DNA of 7,973 nt from UBA11996 sp964394975 (lineage in GTDB: Bacteria > Chloroflexota > Dehalococcoidia > Lucifugimonadales > UBA826), in the NCBI GenBank assembly GCA_964394975.1, contig CAYMZR010000090.1, forward strand, positions 1 to 7,973. Direction: 5' to 3'. Below, piece after piece: positions 1-6,624 of this stretch (the first letter of the stretch is position 1; the number at the start of each line of letters is the position of its first letter). Both the position numbers and the translations under genes were made by a program. The notes beneath the pieces were generated by a model, which made no database searches, was not told the DNA's origin, and saw only the letters and a program-made list of their open reading frames with translations.

Positions 1-963
1 TTTGGATCTGAAGATGAGTTTGGCTATTGCACTCAATTTATATTGGATACTGACCAAGAATCAAAGACAATCGGAGCAATTTTGCAGGGTTTGGGGACAT
101 CGACCGTAATAATAGGGGAATCCCCTACATATAGAATACACATCCACGCGACTGATCCTGGGACAATTTTGACCAAAGCGTTAGAGTTAGGGAATATTTG
201 GTCAGTTTCAGTAGAGAATATGGAGATGCAGTCCAAAGAAAGACTAGGGTCTCTAGAAGAACCAAATAAGGCCCCTAAACTTGACCTCAAAGGGCAGACA
301 GCACTCCTGTCCATAGTAAATGGATCGGGAATTTCAGAGATAAGTAGAAAGCTAGGAGTCGATCTAGTGATCGATGGTGGGATCGATATGAATCCTAGTG
401 TGGCGGATATAGTTTCAGTAGTAGACCAAATAGAGGCCGATTCAATCCTTATTTTAACTAATGATAAAAATGTTATTCCAGCTGCTGTTCAAGCAGCTGA
501 ATTAGTGACTTCAAACGTCGTGATTTTACCAACAGAGACACAGGTGGAAGGTTTGGAATGTATTGTGGATTTTGACCCATACCAATCTGCTCTGAAAAAC
601 AGGGAAATCATGGAGGATTTGATAACTCAGATCAAAACCATCACGATATTCAATTCATCAAGAGCTGTTGAAATAAATGGTGTAAAGGTTGATCAAATGC
701 AACCTATAGCTATGGTAGATGGACAGTTATATAAATACGCTGAAAATATGGATGAACTGTTAGTGGAGGTGGTAAGGGAAGAATTGAATAAAAAAGTAGA
801 GCACATAACAGTTCTGCTAGGGAATGACTTACTCAATGAAGACGTCATTAGGATAGAACGGCTACTCAGCAATGGTGTGCCAGATTTAGACGAAGATATC
901 ATTGAAATTCATCTGGGAGAGCAGCCCCATTTTGATTACTTAATTTCTGTTTTGGAAAATTAA
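1..963 (+). CDS. fakA: FakA/YloV-family fatty acid kinase subunit (DhaL-DegV-like fusion), 5' end cut off by the window
   Basis: The reading frame is open from base 1, so this is the last 320 residues of a longer protein; the TTG at 43 is internal, not the start. In the FakA family an N-terminal DhaL/DAK2 domain binds ATP and phosphorylates a fatty acid held by the partner FakB, making acyl-phosphate for phospholipid synthesis in the cytoplasm. That domain is outside the window. Visible are the middle domain, with the family signature FGYCTQFIL (residues 7-15) and the HIH motif in YRIHIHATDPG (47-49), then from about residue 100 the DegV-like C-terminal domain: VNGSGISEI, GGIDMNPSVADI (126-137), LTNDKNVIPAA (about 152-162) and GEQPHFDYLISVLEN at the end. 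Cys10 and the HxH pair match residues I recall as metal ligands in staphylococcal FakA (recollection, not shown here). recG follows after 14 bases and is probably cotranscribed. No FakB gene is in the window, so activity on fatty acids is inferred from family membership. Confidence 0.88.
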   Translation, partial: FGSEDEFGYCTQFILDTDQESKTIGAILQGLGTSTVIIGESPTYRIHIHATDPGTILTKALELGNIWSVSVENMEMQSKERLGSLEEPNKAPKLDLKGQTALLSIVNGSGISEISRKLGVDLVIDGGIDMNPSVADIVSVVDQIEADSILILTNDKNVIPAAVQAAELVTSNVVILPTETQVEGLECIVDFDPYQSALKNREIMEDLITQIKTITIFNSSRAVEINGVKVDQMQPIAMVDGQLYKYAENMDELLVEVVREELNKKVEHITVLLGNDLLNEDVIRIERLLSNGVPDLDEDIIEIHLGEQPHFDYLISVLEN

Positions 964-977
964 TTCTTTGTGGTGAC

Positions 978-3368
978 ATGAATAAGTTGACCAAACATAC
1001 CCGTAAGAAAGAATCTCTGACTAGAATTCTTAAGCAAGAATCGGCCTCTGATTTCGATGATTCTACTGTGATCGGAGGAATAGAAGCTTTTGTGATTTCA
1101 AATATGGAATGGTTTCCTGAGAAAATTTTAGATCCGCTAAAAAATTATTCTACCCTGGATAAAGAACAGCGGACCGTAGCGATATCTGAAGTCATGAAAA
1201 ATATCACCCGAGACCTGGAAGTTAAGTCTTATGGATCGACTCAAAACTCGATAATTTTAACTGACACTATTGAATCATTTAAAAAAAATAGTAGGGGCTG
1301 GCCGATTAAAAGGATATCGGAGACTCTAGGGATAAAAACTATAAAAGATTTAATTCTTTATTTTCCTGAGCGGCATGAAGATTTTGCCAGTGTAAAGGAA
1401 ATCGCTCATTTATCTGACGGGACCACACAATCATCAATAGTGACAGTTAAATCGTTGGAAATTAAAGGAATTCCAAAAAGGAAACGCATCGAGGTTACGT
1501 TTTCAGATTCAACGGGATTGATTAAGGTGATCTTTTTTGGACAGCCATGGGTAGCTACAGACCTCAAAATAGGCCATAAAGTAATGCTTAGCGGAAAGGT
1601 GGAATATGAAAAAGGTAGGCCGGTATATAAAAATCCGGTTTATGAACGCATCGTCAATGGTGTTACAAGATTGCACACTGGGAGGCTAGTGCCAGTATAC
1701 GCTCTTTCCCAGGGGATAAATATGAAGCCTCTAAGAAGAGAAATATACCGGGCTCTCAAGGCTACAGTGGATCAATTGACCGAATATATGCCGGAGTCAA
1801 TACTTCATAGAACAGGACTCTATTCGTTGGGTAAAGCAGTTGCTAGATATCATTATCCTAGAGATATACAGGATTTTAGTAGGGCTCGGAGACGAATAGC
1901 TTTTGATGAATTGTTTTTGATTCAGCTGCTTATGCGTAAGAAAAAACTTGATTGGAAAAATAAAGTCTCAGGAATCGCATTAAACAAAAAACACACTGTA
2001 CTTAATGATTTTTTTGCTACTTTACCATTTAAACTTACCTCAGCTCAGTCCAGATGTATGAACGAGATTTCTGATGATTTGTCTAGCGGTATACCTATGA
2101 GGAGGGTTCTCCAAGGAGATGTGGGTAGTGGAAAGACTTTAGTTGCTTTGGCAGGCATGATACAGGCAGCATCCAGCGGATACCAATCCGCGATGATGGT
2201 TCCAACGGAAGTCTTGTCGGAACAGCATTTTATGACGCTGCAAAATTTTTTCTCTTACCATTCAAGACCTTTAATAGATGGGTTACCAAATGTTATCGAA
2301 ACTGACATATCAGGATCTGAACAGAAATTGACTATTGCGTTGTTGAACGGAAGTCTGCGCAATCGAGAAAAAGCTCTTACTCAAGAAATTATTCGGTCAG
2401 GTCAAGCTGACATTATCGTTGGAACCCACGCTCTAATCCAAGACTCGGTTGATATACCTAATTTGGCTTTACTTGTTGTGGATGAACAGCATAGGTTTGG
2501 GGTAAATCAGAAGAATGTATTTGATCGTTTAGAGCCTAGACCGCACCTTTTATTGATGTCAGCGACTCCAATACCCAGGTCATTATATTTCACAATGATT
2601 GGGGATTTAGATTTGTCAGTGATAGATCAAATGCCGGTTGGAAGAAAACCTGTGCAAACATATGTTTACGATAAAGATAAAAGAGATGAAGTTCATAGGT
2701 TCATAAGGAAGGAAATTTTGGCTGGGAGGCAGGCTTTTGTTGTTTGTCCTTTGATTGAGGAATCTGAATCGTTGCAATCAAAAGCGGCGATCGAAGAATA
2801 CGAAACCTTGTCTAGAGATATATTTCCGGAAATGAAAATAGGACTCTTGCACGGAAGAATGAAATTGTCTGAAAAAGAGTTGGTAATGGACCAATTCAGG
2901 TCTGGCGATATCCATATACTTGTTGCCACAGCAGTGATCGAGGTTGGAGTAGATATTCCTAATGCTAGTATTATGGTGATAGACGGCGCCGAAAGATTTG
3001 GTCTGTCACAGTTGCACCAGTTTAGAGGAAGAGTAGGTAGAGGGGAACATCAAAGCTACTGTATCTTGATGTCGGATAATCCCAGTGAAGATTCCAAAGA
3101 ACGTATGGACATACTTCATAAGGTAAGCGATGGATTTAGATTGGCTGATGAAGACTTAAGGATGCGTGGTGCTGGAGACTTGATAGGCAGAAGACAAAGT
3201 GGTGTTCCGTTATTTCAAATTGCTGACCCTTCTGATGCTGACCTAGTGTCATTAGCTGGGATTGAGGCCGACAAGGTGCTAAATTCAGACTATGAATTGT
3301 TGTCGAAAGAGCACCAAGAGTTGAAAAATCAGCTTGAAGCCTTGCTAGCCGATTTCAGCGTAGCATAG
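978..3368 (+). CDS. recG: ATP-dependent DNA helicase RecG
   Basis: RecG is a monomeric superfamily 2 helicase that remodels stalled replication forks and branch-migrates Holliday junctions. The 796 residues show an N-terminal extension (about 1-105) with no motif I recognise, a wedge/OB-fold domain (about 110-235, including LGIKTIKDLILYFPERHEDF), Walker A GDVGSGKT (380-387), motif Ia MVPTEVLSEQH (407-417), GTHALIQDSVDIP (482-494), Walker B DEQHRFGV (502-509), motif III MSATPIPRSL (527-536), then the second helicase lobe with LLHGRMK, ATAVIEVGVDIPNA (650-663) and motif VI QFRGRVGRG (681-689). The C-terminal RecG region RMRGAGDLIGRRQSG (728-742) is intact. The protein is about 100 residues longer than E. 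coli RecG (693), because of the N-terminal extension and an insertion at about 424-452. The ATG at 978 is the only plausible start: no in-frame start codon lies between it and the fakA stop. It has only a poor, too-close GGTGA (972-976), suggesting translation coupled to fakA. Confidence 0.97.
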   Translation: MNKLTKHTRKKESLTRILKQESASDFDDSTVIGGIEAFVISNMEWFPEKILDPLKNYSTLDKEQRTVAISEVMKNITRDLEVKSYGSTQNSIILTDTIESFKKNSRGWPIKRISETLGIKTIKDLILYFPERHEDFASVKEIAHLSDGTTQSSIVTVKSLEIKGIPKRKRIEVTFSDSTGLIKVIFFGQPWVATDLKIGHKVMLSGKVEYEKGRPVYKNPVYERIVNGVTRLHTGRLVPVYALSQGINMKPLRREIYRALKATVDQLTEYMPESILHRTGLYSLGKAVARYHYPRDIQDFSRARRRIAFDELFLIQLLMRKKKLDWKNKVSGIALNKKHTVLNDFFATLPFKLTSAQSRCMNEISDDLSSGIPMRRVLQGDVGSGKTLVALAGMIQAASSGYQSAMMVPTEVLSEQHFMTLQNFFSYHSRPLIDGLPNVIETDISGSEQKLTIALLNGSLRNREKALTQEIIRSGQADIIVGTHALIQDSVDIPNLALLVVDEQHRFGVNQKNVFDRLEPRPHLLLMSATPIPRSLYFTMIGDLDLSVIDQMPVGRKPVQTYVYDKDKRDEVHRFIRKEILAGRQAFVVCPLIEESESLQSKAAIEEYETLSRDIFPEMKIGLLHGRMKLSEKELVMDQFRSGDIHILVATAVIEVGVDIPNASIMVIDGAERFGLSQLHQFRGRVGRGEHQSYCILMSDNPSEDSKERMDILHKVSDGFRLADEDLRMRGAGDLIGRRQSGVPLFQIADPSDADLVSLAGIEADKVLNSDYELLSKEHQELKNQLEALLADFSVA

Positions 3369-3403
3369 GTGAGTTTGGGTTTAGTCTGATAGGATTCTCG
3401 ACC

Positions 3404-6085
3404 CTAGTTTTCAGTCATCATCTGGCGAAGCACGTAAGGCAAAAGTCCACCGTGCCTGTAATATTCATTTTCAATTTCAGTGTCTATACGGGCGAGGACA
3501 TTGAATTTAGTCACATTTCCGTCTTTTGAAGTGGCTGTTATTTCGATGGTAGAGGATGGAGTTACGCTATTTGCTACACCAAGTAGGTCGTATGTTTCAG
3601 TACCATCAAGGCCGAGTGACGTGGCAGACTGTCCTTCAGTGAAGACTAATGGCAAAACTCCCATCCCTATCAGGTTAGACCTATGTATTCTTTCAAAGCT
3701 TTCTGCTATTACTGCTCTTACACCAAGTAGCATAGGTCCTTTAGCTGCCCAATCCCTAGAGCTACCAGTACCATATTCTTTACCAGCTAGAATTATCAAA
3801 GGAACTTCATCACTTCGATATTTTTCAGAGGCGTCATAGATTCGCATGACTTCTTCAGAAGGTTGGTGGATGGTCCAATCTCCCTCCATTTCAGGGGTTA
3901 ATTTATTTCTGAGCCTAATATTGGCAAATGTTCCGCGTACCATTACATCATGGTTACCTCTTCTAGAACCAAATGAATTGTATTCTCTGCGGGGTACGTC
4001 GTTGCCTAGTAGGAATTGTCCGGCTGGTGCGCTTGGGGGAATGGATCCGGCCGGAGAAATATGATCGGTGGTTACAGAATCCTCCAAGTAAACGAGAACT
4101 CTGGCATCCGCGATCTCTGAACGTTTTGAAGGATTTCTGGAAAAATTTTCAAAGTAAGGAGGTTTCTGAATGTATGTCGATTCCTTTTCCCAGCTGAAAT
4201 TTAAGCTGGAGGATGTTTCTAATTCTTGCCATTTCTTTGGTCCGTTGACGACTTCATTATATTGTTCCTGAAACATTTCTGGAGTAAGGCATGAAGATAT
4301 TGTATTTGCGATGTCTTCTTGAGACGGCCATATATCTTTAAGGAAAACCTCGGCACCTGATGTGTCATGCCCTATCGGATCTTTTATTAAGTTGACATCC
4401 ACCCGGCCAGCCAAAGCATAAGCCACAACCAACATTGGAGATGCCAGGTAGTTTGCCTTGACTTGAGGGTGTACTCTTCCTTCAAAATTTCGATTTCCAC
4501 TTAACACTGCAGCTACAGTGAGGTCATTGTCTGAAACGGCCTCTGCCACTGGTTGTGGTAATGGTCCAGAATTCCCTATACAAGTTGTGCAGCCATAACC
4601 AACTGTATTAAAGCCTAGATAATCTAGGTCCTGGTTTAATCCAGCCGACTCGAGATAGCGAGTTACAACCGTGGAACCCGGGGCAAGACTTGATTTCACC
4701 CAAGGTTTTCTTTGTAGCCCTTTTTGTCTTGCATTTCGTGCCAGTAGCCCGGCACCGACCATGACTGAGGGATTCGATGTGTTTGTGCAACTAGTTATAG
4801 CCGCTATGGCTACTGCTGCATCCCCAAATTCCACTTCTTTTTCGTCAATTTCTATAGTGTGGGTTCTTCCCGAGGAGTCAGAAAAAGCCTCAGAAAAATT
4901 CTGTGAAATGTTTTCTAGGGAGATTTTGTCTTGCGGCCTTTTAGGGCCCGCCATTGAGGGAATGACTTTGGAAATATCAAAATCTAGTTGAGTGCTATAT
5001 GCAGGTTCACTTTCCTCATTGTAATAAAAATAATTTGCTTTGGAGTATTCTTCAACTAGGTCAACAACCGATTGTTCACGACCTGTGTCTTTAAGGTATC
5101 TTAAGGTTTGATGATCCACCGGAAAGAAGCCGCAAGTCGCTCCGTATTCAGGAGCCATATTTGCTATTGTAGCTCGGTCTGCGAGGGTCAATTCTTTGAG
5201 TCCTGGACCGTAAAATTCGACAAACTTCTCGACGACTCCAACAGATCTCAACATCTCAACAATGGATAAAACTAGATCAGTAGCAGTGGAGCCGTCCGGC
5301 AAAGTACCAGTGAGTTTGACCCCCACGACTTCGGGAACAACCATATAGTAAGGTTGTCCGAGCATAACAGCCTCCGCCTCAATACCCCCGACTCCCCACC
5401 CCAAAACCCCTAGTCCATTTACCATGGTTGTATGGGAATCGGTTCCGACACATGTGTCAAGAAATGCCAGTGGGTTTACTACATCATCTTCGCTTAAAAC
5501 TACCTTCGCAAGATATTCTAGATTTACCTGATGAACTATACCGGTACCAGGTGGAACTATTTTAAAATTGTCGAAGGCATTTTGAGCCCATTTTAGTAAT
5601 TGGTATCTTTCTGTGTTTCGGTCAAATTCCATGTCTATGTTTAAATTGAGAGCATCGGGTGTAGAGAAATGGTCCACCTGAACTGAATGGTCGATTACCA
5701 TGTCCGATCGGACAATCGGATTGATTATGGATGAATCACCTCCTAGTTCGCTCACAGCATCTCTCATCGCCGCTATATCAACTGCTACTGGAACCCCTGT
5801 AAAGTCCTGAAGTAATACTCTGCCAGGCATGTAAGGGAATTCACTACTTGGTTTGTTGTCAGGTCTCCATGAAGATATTAGTTTTATATGATCCTCCGTG
5901 GCCGGTCCGCCATCAGCATTGCGGATCACGTTTTCGAGCAAAACCCTTATGGAATAAGGCGTTTTGTTGAGATCTATGAGTCCCGCATTTTGTACGGATT
6001 TAATGGGATAGTACGTGTAGGTCCCTGAAGGGGTCTTTAGAACCTGTTTTGAGATTAAATCTGAGGAATTAGCATTTCCAGTCAT
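3404..6085 (-). CDS. acnA: Aconitate hydratase, AcnA/IRP1 type
   Basis: Aconitase interconverts citrate and isocitrate through cis-aconitate in the TCA cycle, using a [4Fe-4S] cluster. The 893-residue length is typical of the monomeric AcnA type. Recognisable segments, in order: LLQDFTGVPVAVDIAAMRDA (91-110), SDMVIDHSVQVD (127-138), FLDTCVGTDSHTTMVNGLGV (208-227), GATCGFFPVDHQTLRYL (315-331), the cluster ligands Cys433 (TSCTNTSNP), Cys499 and Cys502 (GCTTCIGNSGPL), SGNRNFEGRVHP (529-540), then the swivelling C-terminal domain with DHISPAGSIP (674-683), FGSRRGNHDVMVRGTF (705-720) and the substrate-binding loop KEYGTGSSRDWAAKGP (769-784). No key residue is missing. The ATG at 6085 is the first possible start after an in-frame TAA at 6106-6104, so the N-terminus is fixed; GGAG at 6099-6096 lies 10 bases upstream. 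It has its own promoter, so it can be expressed apart from the ferredoxin gene. It converges with recG, 35 bases away. Confidence 0.98.
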   Translation of the reverse strand: MTGNANSSDLISKQVLKTPSGTYTYYPIKSVQNAGLIDLNKTPYSIRVLLENVIRNADGGPATEDHIKLISSWRPDNKPSSEFPYMPGRVLLQDFTGVPVAVDIAAMRDAVSELGGDSSIINPIVRSDMVIDHSVQVDHFSTPDALNLNIDMEFDRNTERYQLLKWAQNAFDNFKIVPPGTGIVHQVNLEYLAKVVLSEDDVVNPLAFLDTCVGTDSHTTMVNGLGVLGWGVGGIEAEAVMLGQPYYMVVPEVVGVKLTGTLPDGSTATDLVLSIVEMLRSVGVVEKFVEFYGPGLKELTLADRATIANMAPEYGATCGFFPVDHQTLRYLKDTGREQSVVDLVEEYSKANYFYYNEESEPAYSTQLDFDISKVIPSMAGPKRPQDKISLENISQNFSEAFSDSSGRTHTIEIDEKEVEFGDAAVAIAAITSCTNTSNPSVMVGAGLLARNARQKGLQRKPWVKSSLAPGSTVVTRYLESAGLNQDLDYLGFNTVGYGCTTCIGNSGPLPQPVAEAVSDNDLTVAAVLSGNRNFEGRVHPQVKANYLASPMLVVAYALAGRVDVNLIKDPIGHDTSGAEVFLKDIWPSQEDIANTISSCLTPEMFQEQYNEVVNGPKKWQELETSSSLNFSWEKESTYIQKPPYFENFSRNPSKRSEIADARVLVYLEDSVTTDHISPAGSIPPSAPAGQFLLGNDVPRREYNSFGSRRGNHDVMVRGTFANIRLRNKLTPEMEGDWTIHQPSEEVMRIYDASEKYRSDEVPLIILAGKEYGTGSSRDWAAKGPMLLGVRAVIAESFERIHRSNLIGMGVLPLVFTEGQSATSLGLDGTETYDLLGVANSVTPSSTIEITATSKDGNVTKFNVLARIDTEIENEYYRHGGLLPYVLRQMMTEN

Positions 6086-6095
6086 AGGAGGACAT

Positions 6096-6099
6096 CTCC
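6096..6099 (-). promoter_or_regulatory. Weak ribosome binding site of acnA (GGAG)
   Basis: On the - strand GGAG stands 10 bases before the acnA ATG, somewhat far for a strong Shine-Dalgarno site. A second ATG begins directly after it at 6095, but that frame stops after eight codons (MSSYDWKC) and lies too close to the GGAG to be translated well from it. Confidence 0.4.
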
Positions 6100-6157
6100 G
6101 ACATTATTAAGTTTGACGCGAATAGAACCTTAACTGGTTTTACTCTGTTAGGGAAAC

Positions 6158-6186
6158 CTTATACTCTGCCCCATTAGCTATTTCAA
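6158..6186 (-). promoter_or_regulatory. Sigma70-like promoter of acnA
   Basis: Read on the - strand: -35 TTGAAA (6186-6181), a 17-base spacer, and -10 TATAAG (6163-6158). Each box matches the consensus at five of six positions. Transcription would start near 6151, giving a leader of about 65 bases before the acnA ATG. The site lies in the fdxA-acnA gap and gives the aconitase gene its own transcript. Confidence 0.7.
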
Positions 6187-6226
6187 AGCTTTATGCAGGG
6201 TAACGGGCGCAGTATTTCTATGGTCA

Positions 6227-6239
6227 GGCCTCTTAGGCC
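6227..6239 (-). repeat. Short palindrome GGCCT-N3-AGGCC after the fdxA stop
   Basis: A perfect 5-bp inverted repeat with a 3-base loop lies 8 bases past the ferredoxin stop codon and about 40 bases upstream of the acnA -35 box. It could form the stem of a terminator for fdxA, but no U-run follows it on the - strand (TGACCATAG follows). The T-rich stretch is on the other side, which would suit a + strand transcript, but no + strand gene leads into it. It could also be an operator half-way between the two genes. The function is unresolved. Confidence 0.4.
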
Positions 6240-6247
6240 GTGTTGTT

Positions 6248-6496
6248 TTATCTCTTTTGGCCGAAGTATTCGTAATTTAAGTCTGTAAACTTATCCCAAT
6301 CTGCTGGCACATCATCCTCGGCGAATATGGCTGTTACTGGGCAAACTGGTTCGCAAGCAGCGCAATCAATGCATTCTTCTGGGTTGATTAGTAGCATGCT
6401 GTGTTCTTCCGCTTCATAAATGCAATCTACCGGGCACACGTCTATGCAAGCTCTATCCAAAACATCAATACATGGTTCAGCAATAATGTAGGTCAT
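6248..6496 (-). CDS. fdxA: Seven-iron ferredoxin, FdxA type ([3Fe-4S][4Fe-4S])
   Basis: This small (82 residues) acidic soluble electron carrier has the typical FdxA opening MTYIIAEPC. The cysteines are C9, C17, C21, C25, C42, C45, C48 and C52. By alignment with Azotobacter ferredoxin I, C9, C17 and C52 would hold a [3Fe-4S] cluster, and C21, C42, C45 and C48 (CIDCAAC) a [4Fe-4S] cluster, with C25 as the conserved extra cysteine of CPVDC. The position matching Azotobacter Cys11 is Val12, so the first cluster should lack a fourth cysteine ligand. The tail FAEDDVPADWDKFTDLNYEYF is the usual extension after the second motif. Partners are not encoded here; 2-oxoacid:ferredoxin oxidoreductases are plausible. 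The gene has its own promoter and does not depend on the upstream CoA-transferase. Confidence 0.96.
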   Translation of the reverse strand: MTYIIAEPCIDVLDRACIDVCPVDCIYEAEEHSMLLINPEECIDCAACEPVCPVTAIFAEDDVPADWDKFTDLNYEYFGQKR

Positions 6497-6500
6497 TTGA

Positions 6501-6516
6501 TCCTTATGTACTCCTT
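6501..6516 (-). promoter_or_regulatory. Ribosome binding region of fdxA with two candidate sites
   Basis: On the - strand, AGGA (6504-6501) ends 4 bases before the ATG, slightly too close, while the better match AAGGAG (6516-6511) lies 14 bases away, too far. The ATG itself is not in doubt because MTYIIAEPC matches the family N-terminus. Confidence 0.5.
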
Positions 6517-6532
6517 GTGTAAATGAAGGTCC

Positions 6533-6550
6533 CCTGAAGGAAGCCTCAGG
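6533..6550 (-). repeat. Hairpin at the predicted 5' end of the fdxA mRNA
   Basis: Read on the - strand, CCTGAGG-CTTC-CTTCAGG forms a 7-bp stem with one G-U pair and a 4-base loop. It begins just after the -10 box (6557-6552), so it would sit at or very near the transcript start. No U-run follows, so it does not look like a terminator for the upstream CoA-transferase gene. A stem that stabilises the 5' end of the ferredoxin mRNA is one possibility, unproven. Confidence 0.45.
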
Positions 6551-6551
6551 A

Positions 6552-6581
6552 ATTATATATTGTAGGCGGTGATTGCTTCAA
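6552..6581 (-). promoter_or_regulatory. Sigma70-like promoter of fdxA
   Basis: Read on the - strand: -35 TTGAAG (6581-6576), an 18-base spacer, and a perfect -10 TATAAT (6557-6552). The start would be near 6545, with a leader of about 50 bases. The -35 box lies inside one arm of an inverted repeat, which may be an operator. Confidence 0.7.
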
Positions 6582-6604
6582 CGGGAAATTAAAGTTTGTT
6601 GAAG
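6576..6604. repeat. Inverted repeat CTTCAAC-N15-GTTGAAG overlapping the fdxA -35 box
   Basis: The two 7-base arms are 6576-6582 and 6598-6604 and are perfectly complementary; the spacer is 15 bases. The arm centres are 22 bases apart, about two helical turns, which would suit a dimeric regulator binding one face of the DNA. One arm contains the fdxA -35 hexamer, so binding would probably block transcription. As RNA it could also form a loose stem-loop 20 bases past the CoA-transferase stop, but no U-run follows. Confidence 0.4.
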
Positions 6605-6624
6605 TGTAATTAGTTGTGAGGATC

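Noticed and set aside
43..45. TTG as a start codon for the first gene
   Set aside because: The frame is open to base 1, and FGYCTQFIL just before the TTG is a family signature, so the true start is upstream of the window.
33..314. - strand open frame opposite fakA
   Set aside because: It runs off conserved FakA middle-domain sequence; its translation is serine-rich and without any recognisable motif.
4671..4991. Open + strand frame of about 100 codons inside acnA
   Set aside because: It lies wholly opposite conserved aconitase sequence, has no family resemblance and no ribosome site; the same holds for the other frames opposite acnA at 3480-4197 and 4608-4790.
6071..6095. Short upstream frame ATG-TCC-TCC-TAT overlapping the acnA start
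   Set aside because: It has only eight codons, its ATG directly abuts the GGAG with no spacer, and there is no sign of attenuation structure.
6533..6604. Intrinsic terminator for the CoA-transferase gene
   Set aside because: Both stems in this gap lack a following U-run on the - strand, and both overlap the ferredoxin promoter or transcript start.
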